Positions 1 through 7,967 of a stretch of 64,000 bases of DNA are shown one piece after another. The notes below the pieces were generated by a model. That model saw only the letters and a list, made by a program, of their open reading frames with translations. It had not been told where the DNA came from and did not search any database. The DNA comes from CAVQZA01 sp963718355 (GTDB lineage Bacteria > Actinomycetota > Thermoleophilia > Gaiellales > Gaiellaceae), in the NCBI GenBank assembly GCA_963718355.1, contig CAVQZA010000014.1, positions 31,146 through 95,145 of the forward strand, read 5' to 3'. The first letter of the stretch is position 1, and each line of letters opens with the position of its first letter. Made by a program: the position numbers and the translations under genes.

Positions 1-958
1 CCTCGAGCACCGCGACCGCGGCGGCGCACGCGACGGGATTGCCGCCGAAGGTGCCGCCGAGCCCGCCCGGATCGACCGCGTCCACGATCTCCGCCCGACC
101 GGTCACCGCGGTCAGCGGCATCCCGCCGCCGAGCGACTTGCCCGAGACGAGCAGATCCGGCTCGACGCCGTCGTAGTGCTCGATCGCCCAGACCGGCCCC
201 GTCCGCGCGACGCCCGACTGCACCTCGTCGTCGACGTAGAGGATCCCGTGCTCCCGGCAGAGCTCGAGCAGCCGCGCGGGATAGTCCGGCGGCATCGGGA
301 TGAAGCCGCCCTCGCCCTGCACGGGCTCGAGAACGACGCACGCGACCGACTCCGGGTCGACGCCCGTCTTGAAGACCTGCTCGAGCCCGTGGATCGCCTC
401 GTCCGAGCTGACGCCACGGTACGGGTACGGCGATGGCGCACGGTAGACCTCGGGGGCGAACGGGCCGAAGCCCTTCTTGTACGGGACGACCTTCGAGGTC
501 ATCGTCATCGTCAGCAGCGTGCGGCCGTGGTAGCCGTTGTCGAAGGTGATGACGCCGGGCCGGCCGGTCGCGACACGCGCGATCTTGACCGCGTTCTCGA
601 TCGCCTCGGCGCCGGAGTTGAGCAGGAGCGAGCGCTGTTCTCCGTCGCCGCAGGGCGAGAGCTCTGCGAGCAGGCGGCAGACCTCGATGTACGGCTCGTA
701 GGTGCCGACCATGAAGCACTGGTGCAGGTAGAGGTCGACCTGCTCGTGGATCGCTGCGACCGCGGCCGGATTCCCGTGGCCGAGGTTGTGGCAGCCGATC
801 CCGCCGGCGAAGTCGATGAAGCTGCGGCCGTCGACGTCCTCGATCCTCGCGCCGTGCGCCCGAGCGACGACGAGGCGAGGCGTCGAGACCCCACGTGCCA
901 CGTAGCGGGCGCGCTCCGCGAGCACGCGCGCGGCGGCGGTTTCCTCCTGCAAAGACAC
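1..958 (-). CDS. gabT: Class III PLP aminotransferase, GabT-like (3' end beyond window)
   Basis: Likely transfers the amino group of 4-aminobutyrate (or a similar omega-amino acid) to 2-oxoglutarate using pyridoxal phosphate in the cytoplasm. The translation shows NSGAEAIENAVKIAR, then DEVQSG (the Asp that binds the PLP ring nitrogen), then ARTG and WAIEHY, then GKSLGGGMPL with the Schiff-base lysine, and a late FGGNPVACAAA block; all are typical of bacterial GabT enzymes. The C-terminal part lies outside the window. The GTG start at 958 was chosen because a -10-like CATAAT lies 7 nt upstream, which fits leaderless translation, and the first residues (VSLQEE) run straight into the conserved N-terminus. 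It is divergent from the SMP-30 gene. Substrate preference is inferred from family resemblance only. Confidence 0.88.
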   Translation of the reverse strand, partial: MSLQEETAAARVLAERARYVARGVSTPRLVVARAHGARIEDVDGRSFIDFAGGIGCHNLGHGNPAAVAAIHEQVDLYLHQCFMVGTYEPYIEVCRLLAELSPCGDGEQRSLLLNSGAEAIENAVKIARVATGRPGVITFDNGYHGRTLLTMTMTSKVVPYKKGFGPFAPEVYRAPSPYPYRGVSSDEAIHGLEQVFKTGVDPESVACVVLEPVQGEGGFIPMPPDYPARLLELCREHGILYVDDEVQSGVARTGPVWAIEHYDGVEPDLLVSGKSLGGGMPLTAVTGRAEIVDAVDPGGLGGTFGGNPVACAAAVAVLE

Positions 959-994
959 AGCGGCGATTATGGCCCAGGTCGTAGCATGCGCACA
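959..994. promoter_or_regulatory. Divergent leaderless promoter pair
   Basis: Only 36 bp separate the two start codons. A minus-strand CATAAT (966-971) lies 7 nt before the GTG at 958, and a plus-strand TAGCAT (982-987) lies 7 nt before the ATG at 995. Neither gene has a clear Shine-Dalgarno sequence, so both mRNAs probably begin at the start codon. A minus-strand TTGTGC lies 18 bp upstream of CATAAT as a possible -35. Confidence 0.55.
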
Positions 995-1882
995 ATGATC
1001 GAGGGCATCCCGACGCAGTTCGAGGTCCTGGACGATCGCTTCCGCGCGGTGCGCGGCGACCCTGTCGTCGAGAGGCTGTACACCGGCTGCCGCTGGGCCG
1101 AGGGCCCGGTCTACGTGCCGGCCGGCCGCTACGTCGTCTGGAGCGACATCCCGAACGACCGGATGCTGCGCTGGGACGAGGTGACCGGCACGGTCGGCGT
1201 CTTCCGACACCCGTGCGGCTACACGAATGGAAACACGCTCGACGGGCAGGGCCGGCTGGTCTCGTGCGAGCACGGAGGCAGGCGCGTCTCGCGGACCGAG
1301 CACGACGGCTCGATCACGACGATCGCCGACCGCTTCGACGGCAAGCGGCTCAACAGCCCGAACGACGTCGTGGTGCGCTCGGACGGCTCGATCTGGTTCA
1401 CCGACCCGGCCTATGGCATCGACAGCGACTACGAGGGTCACCAGGCCGAGAGCGAGATCGGCGCGTGCCATGTCTACCGCGTCGAGGCTGGCGGCGAGAT
1501 CAGGATCGTCGCCGACGACTTCGCCCGTCCGAACGGGCTCGCGTTCTCCCGAGACGAGACGGAGCTCTACGTGACCGACAGCGAGCGCGCGCACGTGCGG
1601 GTCTTCCCCGTCACGGCGGACGGACTCGCCGACGGCCGCGTCTTCGCCGAGTGCTCGGCCGGGGTGTTCGACGGAGTCCGGCTCGACACCGAGGGCCGGA
1701 TCTGGGCGGCGGCGGGCGACGGCCTCCACTGCTTCGATCCGGACGGCACGCTGCTCGGCAAGCTCCGCCTGCCCGAGCCGACGGCGAACCTCGTGTTTGG
1801 CGGGCCGAAGCGGAACCGCCTCTTCATGACGGCCTCGACCTCGCTCTACTCGCTGCTCCTTAACGTGACCGGCGCGAGGTAA
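995..1882 (+). CDS. SMP-30/gluconolactonase/LRE family protein
   Basis: A 295-residue six-bladed beta-propeller predicted to be a Ca2+/Zn2+-dependent lactonase acting on sugar-derived lactones. Visible family features are the metal-ligand glutamate in RWAEGPVY near the N-terminus, LNSPNDVV, FARPNGLAFS and the aspartate in GVFDGVRLD. There is no signal peptide, so it should be cytoplasmic. ATG 995 was chosen over ATG 986 because TAGCAT ends 7 nt before it, which suggests a leaderless mRNA. It is divergent from the aminotransferase and converges on the tRNA-Thr gene. The substrate cannot be deduced. Confidence 0.85.
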   Translation: MIEGIPTQFEVLDDRFRAVRGDPVVERLYTGCRWAEGPVYVPAGRYVVWSDIPNDRMLRWDEVTGTVGVFRHPCGYTNGNTLDGQGRLVSCEHGGRRVSRTEHDGSITTIADRFDGKRLNSPNDVVVRSDGSIWFTDPAYGIDSDYEGHQAESEIGACHVYRVEAGGEIRIVADDFARPNGLAFSRDETELYVTDSERAHVRVFPVTADGLADGRVFAECSAGVFDGVRLDTEGRIWAAAGDGLHCFDPDGTLLGKLRLPEPTANLVFGGPKRNRLFMTASTSLYSLLLNVTGAR

Positions 1883-1955
1883 AGCCGGAGGCGGGACTCG
1901 AACCCACGACCTTCGCCTTACAAGGGCGCTGCTCTACCAGCTGAGCTACTCCGGC
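1883..1955 (-). tRNA. tRNA-Thr (anticodon TGT)
   Basis: Folds as a 73-nt cloverleaf: acceptor stem GCCGGAG/CTCCGGC, D-arm GCTCAGCTGGTAGAGC, anticodon loop CTTGTAA with anticodon TGT, variable loop, and T-arm GTGGG-TTCGAGT-CCCGC. The top pair of the anticodon stem looks like a G-A mismatch. CCA is not encoded. It starts 19 nt after the sigH-like stop, so it may be cotranscribed with that gene. Confidence 0.95.
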
Positions 1956-1974
1956 GTCTGACCGGAGGGTAGTC

Positions 1975-2640
1975 CTAGGCCAGGACTTCGCGGGACTTCT
2001 GGTGCATCAGCACCTTGCGCTTCACCCGCTGGAGCGCGTTGTCGATCGTCTTCGTGTCGCAGCCGAGCTCCTCGGCCATGTCCTCGTAGGACGAGCCTTC
2101 GAGGTACAGGCGGAGCGCGTCCGACTCGAGGTGCGAGAGACCGCTGCCGAGCGCGAAGACGAGGCTCTGAAGCTCCTCTGTCGAGATCACGCACACCGAC
2201 GGCTCGTCGACGCCCGGGCCGGGCAGCGCGTCGCCGAGCGTGCACTCGCTCTCCGACTCCTGTCCCGCCGGGGTGTGGCTGAACGAGACGTACGTGTTGA
2301 GCGGGGAGTGCTTGTAGCGGGTCGCAGTCTTGATCGCGGTGATGATCTGGCGTGTGACGCAGAGCTCCGCGAAGCTGCGGAACGAGGTCTCCTTGTCAGT
2401 GCGGAAATCGCGCATCGCCTTGTAGAGACCGATCATCCCCTCCTGGATCAGGTCGTCGGAGTCGCCGCCGGCGAGGAAATAGCTGCTCGCCTTGAGGCGG
2501 ACGAAGCCTGCGTAACGGCGCATCAGCGCGTCGAGCGCTGCGCCGTCGCCGTTGCGCGCACGGAGCACGAGCTGCAAATCCTCAAGTTCTCGTTGAGCCT
2601 TTTGAGCGGTTTGCGCTGCTGTGGCCGTGCGTGCAGACAT
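1975..2640 (-). CDS. sigH: RNA polymerase sigma factor, SigH (sigma-30) type
   Basis: A 221-residue sigma-70 family protein. Region 2 is visible as DDLIQEGMIGLYKAMRDF, followed by SFAELCVTRQI, and the C-terminal region 4 helix-turn-helix reads SSYEDMAEELGCDTKTIDNAL. The length and the position directly after yacP match the Firmicute sigH neighbourhood. The ATG at 2640 is preceded by GGGAG at a suitable distance, and the upstream ATG-containing extension is not conserved-looking. It has its own promoter. In this lineage it may be a housekeeping alternative sigma factor rather than a sporulation factor; that is inference. Confidence 0.86.
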   Translation of the reverse strand: MSARTATAAQTAQKAQRELEDLQLVLRARNGDGAALDALMRRYAGFVRLKASSYFLAGGDSDDLIQEGMIGLYKAMRDFRTDKETSFRSFAELCVTRQIITAIKTATRYKHSPLNTYVSFSHTPAGQESESECTLGDALPGPGVDEPSVCVISTEELQSLVFALGSGLSHLESDALRLYLEGSSYEDMAEELGCDTKTIDNALQRVKRKVLMHQKSREVLA

Positions 2641-2722
2641 CTGCATCTCCCGGGGTTTGCGGGTGATTTTCGCGGCGGACGTCTCGGTCGCCCGCCAAAG
2701 CCTCACCCTGTAGTTGAGGGAG

Positions 2723-2751
2723 AACATAGCAGTCGGTCCAACCGTTTACAA
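2723..2751 (-). promoter_or_regulatory. Sigma-70-type promoter for the sigH-like gene
   Basis: On the minus strand TTGTAA (2746-2751) and TATGTT (2723-2728) are separated by exactly 17 bp. Transcription would start near 2716, giving a 5' leader of about 75 nt before the ATG at 2640. Confidence 0.5.
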
Positions 2752-2792
2752 GCCCTTTGCAATGGACCCAACCTGATACGAACGTGTGTTCG

Positions 2793-3224
2793 CTACTGGC
2801 CGCGGCGCATGCGCTCGAGGCGCGCGAGCGTCTCGGGGTCGAGCCGGTCGCGGAGCTGCGTCGGCTGCTCGGCGGCGAGCTGCACCGGATCGAGGTCGTG
2901 CAGGAAGGTCTGCGAGGTCATCGTCTGCACCTGGCGGCCCGCAGTGCCGCGCACCGCCGAGTCGGTCGAGACGACGCAGACTGGGCGCGTGGCGCGGTTC
3001 TCGGCCGCGAGCTTCTCGAGCAGCTGGTCGGCGTGGTCGGCGTAGCGAACCTCGAGCGGTCCGATCGTCTCGTCCCGCCCCACGCCGTCGTAGACGAGCA
3101 CGCCGTGGGCACCTTGCGTGGCGACGAAGCTCGCGAGGATGTCGCGCAGCTCGCGCGGGTCGGCGAACTGGCCCGCGTGGAGCAGGTTGTAGCCGTCGAA
3201 CAGGTACAGGGTCGGCTCAGGCAC
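2793..3224 (-). CDS. yacP: NYN/PIN-like ribonuclease, YacP (Rae1) family
   Basis: A 143-residue NYN-domain protein starting with the typical LFDGYNLLHA (catalytic Asp near residue 10), followed by VLVYDGVGRDET, EVRYADHADQLLEKL and VVSTDSAVRG. Bacillus YacP/Rae1 is a ribosome-associated endoribonuclease that cleaves mRNA in the A site; the same role is inferred here. The GTG start overlaps the rlmB stop by 8 nt (GTGCCTGA), which implies coupled translation, and the order rlmB-yacP-sigH equals the Firmicute order. Confidence 0.85.
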   Translation of the reverse strand: MPEPTLYLFDGYNLLHAGQFADPRELRDILASFVATQGAHGVLVYDGVGRDETIGPLEVRYADHADQLLEKLAAENRATRPVCVVSTDSAVRGTAGRQVQTMTSQTFLHDLDPVQLAAEQPTQLRDRLDPETLARLERMRRGQ

Positions 3225-3921
3225 GCTGGCGGCGCGCTTCGTAGAGCAAGAGGGCCGCGGCGACGCTGACGTTGAGCGACTCGACCTTCCCGAGGAGCGG
3301 AATCGAGATCGCGGCGTCGCAGGTGCGGCGGACGAGCGGGCGGATCCCCTTGCCCTCTGCGCCGAAGACGAGGATCGAGCCGCCGGTCAGGTCGGCGTCC
3401 CACATCGTGGTCTCGGCGTCGCCGGAGGCGGCATAGACCCAGAGGTCGCCGCGCTTCACCTCGCCCAGCCAGCGCGCGAGGTTCGTCACGACGGCGATGG
3501 GCAGATGCTCGACGGCGCCCGCGGAGGCCTTGCAGACCGCGGCGGTGACGGTCGCCGAGCCGTGCGCGGGCAGGACGATCCCCGTCGCACCGGCGCCCTC
3601 CGCGCTGCGGCAGACCGCTCCGAGGTTGCGCGGGTCGGAGACCTGGTCGAGGCACGCGATCAGCGGCCGCTCGACCGCGGCGAGCTCATATGCATCGGCG
3701 TACTTGTACGGCGCGCACCAGGCGACGACGCCCTGGTGGTCGCGAGTCTCGGCGGCTTCGGACAGGTCTCGATCGGGCTTCACCTGAAGGCGTACCGGCG
3801 CTTCGGCGAGCCAGGGCTCGCTTCGCTCCGCGCGTTCGGTCGCCCAGAGCTCGAGCACCTCGCGGGGCCCGCGCAGCGCCTCATGCACGGCGCGCCGCCC
3901 GTAGACGAGGTCACGGCTCAC
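3217..3921 (-). CDS. rlmB: SpoU-family 23S rRNA 2'-O-ribose methyltransferase (RlmB/TrmH)
   Basis: A 234-residue SPOUT methyltransferase. A short N-terminal substrate-binding part begins VYGRRAVHEALRG. The knotted catalytic domain has motif 1 QVSDPRNLGAVCRSAEGAGA, motif 2 ILVFGAEGKGIRPL and motif 3 ISIPLLGKVESLNVSVAAALL, which binds S-adenosylmethionine. RlmB methylates the ribose of G2251 in the E. coli 23S rRNA P loop; the same target is inferred. The ATG overlaps the cysS stop by 4 nt. Confidence 0.92.
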   Translation of the reverse strand: MSRDLVYGRRAVHEALRGPREVLELWATERAERSEPWLAEAPVRLQVKPDRDLSEAAETRDHQGVVAWCAPYKYADAYELAAVERPLIACLDQVSDPRNLGAVCRSAEGAGATGIVLPAHGSATVTAAVCKASAGAVEHLPIAVVTNLARWLGEVKRGDLWVYAASGDAETTMWDADLTGGSILVFGAEGKGIRPLVRRTCDAAISIPLLGKVESLNVSVAAALLLYEARRQRA

Positions 3922-5195
3922 TTCGGCACGAGCTTGAACGCGCCGGCCTCGTCGCGCACTTCCCAGCCGGCAGCTTCGATCTCGGCCCGCAGCCGGTCCG
4001 ACTCGGGGTAGTCACCGGCCGCACGCGCATCCTGGCGCCGACGAGCCAGCTCGACGAGCCCGGGCGGTGCCTCATCGACTTCGGCGAGCGACCCGAGCCC
4101 GAAGATCTCGAGGGCGTCACGAAGCAGGGCGAGGTTCCCGGCCCGGCGCCAGTCGTGGAGGACCGCGAGCGCAGCAGGCGTGTCGAAGTCGTCGTCGAGC
4201 GTCGCCGCGAGCGCCGACCACTCACCGCCGGGTCGCTCCTCGCCGCGAAGCGCATTGCGGAACGTCTCGACCTGCGCCGCCGCCTGGGCCATCGTCTCCT
4301 CGGAGAAGTCGATCGGCTTGCGCCAGTGCGCGGTCATGAAATAGAGCAGCACCGTCTCGCGGCCCCACCGCTCGACGACAGCCTGCAGCGTCTCGATGTT
4401 GCCGACCGACTTCGACATCTTCTCGCCGGTCAGCTCGAGCAAGCCGTTGTGCATCCAGATACGCGCGAACTCGCGCCCCGCGGCCCGCGACTGCGCGAAC
4501 TCGTTCTCGTTGTGCGGGAAGACGAGATCGAGACCGGCGATGTGGATCTCGAACGGGTCGCCGAGGAACTTCTCGGCCATCGCCGAGCACTCGATGTGCC
4601 AGCCGGGCCGGCCACGGCCCCATGGCGAATCCCATGACGTGTCCTCGTCCGGCTTGTTCGCCTTCCAGAGCGCAAAATCGCGCGGGTCCTCTTTGAGCTG
4701 GTTGACCTCGTCCTCCTGCTCCTGCACCTGGTCCGGTCGCTGGCCGGACAGCTCGCCGTAGGGGCCGTAGCGCGCGACGCGGAAATAGACGTCGCCCCCG
4801 GCCGCATAGGCGTAGCCGTCGTGGATCAGCTCCTCGATCAGCGCAAGGATCTCCGGGATCGTCTCGGTCGCCTTCGGTTCGAAGTCGGGCCGGCCGAGGC
4901 CGAGCAGGTCGGTGTCCTCGCGGTGCCACTCCGTCGCGTTCGCCGCGAGCTCCGCGCTGTGACCGGGCGCGGCGAGGTAGATCTTGTCGTTGATGTCGGT
5001 GATGTTCTCGACGAGGGTCACGTCGTAGCCCTGGTGCGCGAGCCAGCGGCGCAGCCACATCGAGATCACGAACGGACGCGCGTTGCCGATGTGGATCCGC
5101 TGATAGACGGTCGGGCCGCAGGTGTAGATCCCGACCGGACCGGGCGCCTCGGGCAGGTCGACCTTCTCGCGCTGGAGGGTGCTATAGAGCCGCAT
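3918..5195 (-). CDS. cysS: Cysteinyl-tRNA synthetase
   Basis: A 425-residue class I aminoacyl-tRNA synthetase that charges tRNA-Cys. It shows the zinc ligand in YTCGPTVYQ, the HIGH variant IHIGNARP, HIECSAMAEKFLG with further zinc ligands, the KMSKSVGN loop near residue 265, and a DALR-like C-terminal helical domain. The length is slightly below the usual 460. It overlaps the gltX end by 14 nt and the rlmB start by 4 nt, so these genes form one operon. Confidence 0.95.
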   Translation of the reverse strand: MRLYSTLQREKVDLPEAPGPVGIYTCGPTVYQRIHIGNARPFVISMWLRRWLAHQGYDVTLVENITDINDKIYLAAPGHSAELAANATEWHREDTDLLGLGRPDFEPKATETIPEILALIEELIHDGYAYAAGGDVYFRVARYGPYGELSGQRPDQVQEQEDEVNQLKEDPRDFALWKANKPDEDTSWDSPWGRGRPGWHIECSAMAEKFLGDPFEIHIAGLDLVFPHNENEFAQSRAAGREFARIWMHNGLLELTGEKMSKSVGNIETLQAVVERWGRETVLLYFMTAHWRKPIDFSEETMAQAAAQVETFRNALRGEERPGGEWSALAATLDDDFDTPAALAVLHDWRRAGNLALLRDALEIFGLGSLAEVDEAPPGLVELARRRQDARAAGDYPESDRLRAEIEAAGWEVRDEAGAFKLVPK

Positions 5196-6222
5196 CGACC
5201 CGCCGCAGAGCCTCGTCGCGGGGCAGCGCGGCGATCACGGTCGCGAGCTCGGGGCCGCGCTCGCGTCCTGTGAGCGCGAGGCGGAGCGCGCGCAGGTTGC
5301 CGCCGACCGCCTTGACCTCGCGCACGAGCTCGCGTGACTGCTCGGAGTCGAGCGAGCCGTTCGCGGCCTCGCGCAACTCACGGAAGCGGGCAAGCGTGGC
5401 CGCCGAGCCGCCGGGAAGCGGCGCCGGCTCGGGCGCGAGAATCGTGCCGGCCCAGTCGCGCGCCTCGACCAGGTCGCGCGCGCCGCGCAGCGCGGGCGCG
5501 AGCTCGACCGGCGCGCCGCCACGAACGGCCAGCTCCTCGTCGCTCATTGCCGCGATCGCCTCGATCGAGAGCCGTCCGATCCGCGCGCGATCGAGGTGGA
5601 CGTCGTGCCGTGGCAGCCCGAGCTCCGCAAGGTAGGCGCGCACCGCCTCCGCCGGGATCCCCTCGTCACGCAGTTCGCCGACCGTGACCGCGCCGTGGCG
5701 CTTCGAGAGCTTGTGCCCGTCCGGGCCGAGCAGCAGGCCGTGGTGGATGAACTCCGGCGGCTCGGCGCCGAGTGCCCGGAAGAGCTCCGCCTGGAGCGGC
5801 GCGTTGTCGCGGTGGTCGGAGCCGCGGATCACCTCGGTGATCTCGAAGTCGAGATCGTCGACAACGCTTGCGAGCTGGTAGGTCGGCGAGCCGTCGACGC
5901 GGAGCAGCGTCGTCTGGCCGAAGCGGAGCGCACCCTCGTCGTCCTCCTTCGCCCCGGCGACCTGGCCCGCCGCCTCGCGATGCCGGTCGGCGCGCGAGCT
6001 CTGGCGCACCGGCCCCTCGTCCCAGCCGATCCCGAGCCACTCGAGGTCGGCCAGGATCGCCTCCTCCCCGCCCTCGACCGCGCGCGTCGGGTCCGTGTCA
6101 TCGATCCGCAGCAGCAGCGTGCCGCCGTGCTCGTCGGCAAACGTCCGGTTCGCGACGGCCGACAGCGCATTGCCGAGGTGCAGGGTGCCCGTGGGGCTCG
6201 GTGCGAAACGGACGCGTACCAT
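5182..6222 (-). CDS. gltX: Glutamyl-tRNA synthetase, unusually short
   Basis: Class I synthetase for tRNA-Glu. The HIGH region FAPSPTGTLHLGNALS, the DDTDPTR block, VIRGSDHRDNAPLQAELF and the KMSKS variant HKLSKRHG are all present. It has only 346 residues, whereas bacterial GluRS is about 470-490. The segment between the glutamate-binding half and the VDDLDFEITEVIRG stretch lacks the zinc-binding insertion, and the part after KLSKR is only about 165 residues, so the anticodon-binding domain is reduced. GluQ-RS is a less likely alternative because the text around KLSKRHG is GluRS-like. ATG 6222 was chosen because TAGACT lies 8 nt upstream. It heads the gltX-cysS-rlmB-yacP operon. Confidence 0.85.
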   Translation of the reverse strand: MVRVRFAPSPTGTLHLGNALSAVANRTFADEHGGTLLLRIDDTDPTRAVEGGEEAILADLEWLGIGWDEGPVRQSSRADRHREAAGQVAGAKEDDEGALRFGQTTLLRVDGSPTYQLASVVDDLDFEITEVIRGSDHRDNAPLQAELFRALGAEPPEFIHHGLLLGPDGHKLSKRHGAVTVGELRDEGIPAEAVRAYLAELGLPRHDVHLDRARIGRLSIEAIAAMSDEELAVRGGAPVELAPALRGARDLVEARDWAGTILAPEPAPLPGGSAATLARFRELREAANGSLDSEQSRELVREVKAVGGNLRALRLALTGRERGPELATVIAALPRDEALRRVDAAL

Positions 6223-6230
6223 CGCCACGG

Positions 6231-6236
6231 AGTCTA
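6231..6236 (-). promoter_or_regulatory. Leaderless -10 element for gltX
   Basis: TAGACT on the minus strand lies 8 nt before the gltX ATG at 6222, and there is no Shine-Dalgarno sequence. The alternative GTG at 6228 would be only 2 nt from it, which favours the ATG. Confidence 0.4.
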
Positions 6237-6249
6237 GAAGGAGACGCAG

Positions 6250-7266
6250 CTAGGGCAGGCGCGGCGACCAGAGCGACGAGATGAGCCCCGCGGCGAGCAG
6301 GAGCAAGGCGGCGGCTCCGAGGAACTTGTACGTCACTTCGGTCCGACCCGACACGCGGTCGACCGTCGAGCCGAGCTTCGTGTACGCCGCCTTGAGCGAC
6401 GACGCGCTCCTCGCCGCCAGGAACGATCCGCCCGTGGCGACGGCGATCGCCTTCAGCGTGGCGGGATCGGGCGGCACCGGGATCGTCCGCGCGAACGGCC
6501 CGAAGCCGCGCGTCAGCGTCCCGTTCGGTGTCCCGAGCGCGAAGGTGTAGACCGGGATGTTGGCCGCCTTCGCGCGGGCTGCGCCATCCATGGGCTGCAG
6601 GTTGCCGCGGGTCTGCGAGCCATCGGAGAGGAAGAGGATCGAGACGGGCGGGCCGCCAGACTTCGCGGCGGTCGGGATCACATACGCAATCGTCCCGGCC
6701 GGCGGCTTGGGCGGCGCCTGAATCGCCTGCTGACCGAGCTGCACCGCTGCCGCAAGCGCGTCTCCGATCGCCGTGCCGCCGAAGCCCGGAAACGCCCCGA
6801 TGTCGTCGAGCGACTGGAGCACCAGCTTGTGGTCGGTCGTCGGCGGGGATGCGATCTCGGGCTCCCCGGCGAATGCGATCAGGCCGATCTTGAGGCCCTT
6901 CGGCGCATGCTGGATGAACGCGCGGGCCGCGGCCTGGGCGGCCTGCAGGCGCGTCGGCTTCACGTCCGTCGACTGCATGGAGCCAGAGACGTCGATGACG
7001 AGAATGACTGTGGCCTGGTCCTTGAGGATCAAGGTCTTCACGTGGGGGCGGGCGAGCGCGACGCAGAGCGAGGTGATCGCGAGCAGGAAGAGAATCGGCG
7101 CGACGTAGCGGCGCCATGCACGGCGCGGGACGATTCCGGCGAGCACGTCGAGGTTCGTGAACCTGACCGCGTACCGCATCCGGCGGCGCTCCGCGAGCAT
7201 CCAGATCCCGATCGCGACGGGCACTGCGAGCAGCGAGATCAGCAGGTACGGGCTGTCGAAGCTCAC
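6250..7266 (-). CDS. VWA-domain membrane protein, BatA/BatB-like (second copy)
   Basis: A 338-residue protein with two N-terminal transmembrane segments (near residues 8-25 and 58-75), a von Willebrand A domain with the MIDAS motif VIDVSGSMQS followed by a conserved FAG and LFLSDGSQT, and a C-terminal hydrophobic helix that anchors it. The VWA domain therefore faces one side of the membrane between anchors. It is the last gene of the MoxR-DUF58-VWA operon and overlaps the previous gene by 4 nt. MoxR/VWA pairs act as chaperone-like assembly or stress systems; the client is unknown. Confidence 0.82.
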   Translation of the reverse strand: MSFDSPYLLISLLAVPVAIGIWMLAERRRMRYAVRFTNLDVLAGIVPRRAWRRYVAPILFLLAITSLCVALARPHVKTLILKDQATVILVIDVSGSMQSTDVKPTRLQAAQAAARAFIQHAPKGLKIGLIAFAGEPEIASPPTTDHKLVLQSLDDIGAFPGFGGTAIGDALAAAVQLGQQAIQAPPKPPAGTIAYVIPTAAKSGGPPVSILFLSDGSQTRGNLQPMDGAARAKAANIPVYTFALGTPNGTLTRGFGPFARTIPVPPDPATLKAIAVATGGSFLAARSASSLKAAYTKLGSTVDRVSGRTEVTYKFLGAAALLLLAAGLISSLWSPRLP

Positions 7267-7967
7267 TTGCCGCCTGCGCAGACGGCCTCGACCTGGACGA
7301 TGGCCCGTACGCCGAGGAGCGCGGTGCCCGAGCGAACGCTGACGATGACACGACCGCCGCGAACGGCCTGCGTGGCCGTGACGCTGGCGATCAGCGTCGA
7401 GCTCGGTGGGGTCGCGGTATAGAACCCGATGGCGTGTGCGGCGCCGACGAGCCGCTCACCCGCGGCGCAGCTCTGCGTCACGCGCTGGACGCCGCCGGAC
7501 CGGAGAGTCACGTTGTGGACGCGGCGGATCGTCGGCTTGCCCGGCGGGACGACGCGCGCCGCGGTCGGAATCCGTCCGCCGCCGCCCGACGACGGCATGC
7601 AGCCGATGTGAGGCCGGAAGGTCGGCGTGCCGCGGGAGGCGCCGACATACGAAGCGACGAAGACGACATCGCGCGAGGTCGTGATCCCCGGATTCACGGG
7701 CGCACCGATCGCGCCGAGGAAACCGAGGTCGATCGCGCGGTCGCTGAGCTCGGCGTCGAGCCCGCCGGCGATGAAGCCCTTCGGGCACGAGAGCTGGTAC
7801 TGCACCTGGGGCCGTGGCACTCCGGCGCCCGTCGGCACGACGATCCACGGGCCCGCGACGGGCACGCAGACCTGAAGGCCGCGGCACTCCGTGGTCGCGC
7901 CTGCCGGAGCCACTCCGATCGCGAGCGCCGACGCAGCGAGCGCGACGAGCACGGCGGCGCGCCTCAC
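7263..7967 (-). CDS. Secreted protein of unknown function inside the MoxR/VWA operon
   Basis: A 234-residue protein starting VRRAAVLVALAASALAIG with a signal peptide probably cleaved after APAGA. The mature part has several cysteines (ECRGLQVC, LSCPKGF, GCMPSSG, QSCAAGE, VEAVCAGGK) and a Gly/Val/Thr-rich beta composition, but I recognise no family. The GTG at 7967 overlaps the upstream VWA stop (GTGA) and its own end overlaps the next VWA start, so it is embedded in the operon. Its place between two VWA genes suggests an exported partner or client of that complex, which is inference. Confidence 0.7.
   Translation of the reverse strand: MRRAAVLVALAASALAIGVAPAGATTECRGLQVCVPVAGPWIVVPTGAGVPRPQVQYQLSCPKGFIAGGLDAELSDRAIDLGFLGAIGAPVNPGITTSRDVVFVASYVGASRGTPTFRPHIGCMPSSGGGGRIPTAARVVPPGKPTIRRVHNVTLRSGGVQRVTQSCAAGERLVGAAHAIGFYTATPPSSTLIASVTATQAVRGGRVIVSVRSGTALLGVRAIVQVEAVCAGGK

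Noticed and set aside
176..994. N-terminal extension of the SMP-30 frame through the aminotransferase gene
   Set aside because: The opposite strand encodes a clear class III aminotransferase, and a leaderless promoter sits before ATG 995.
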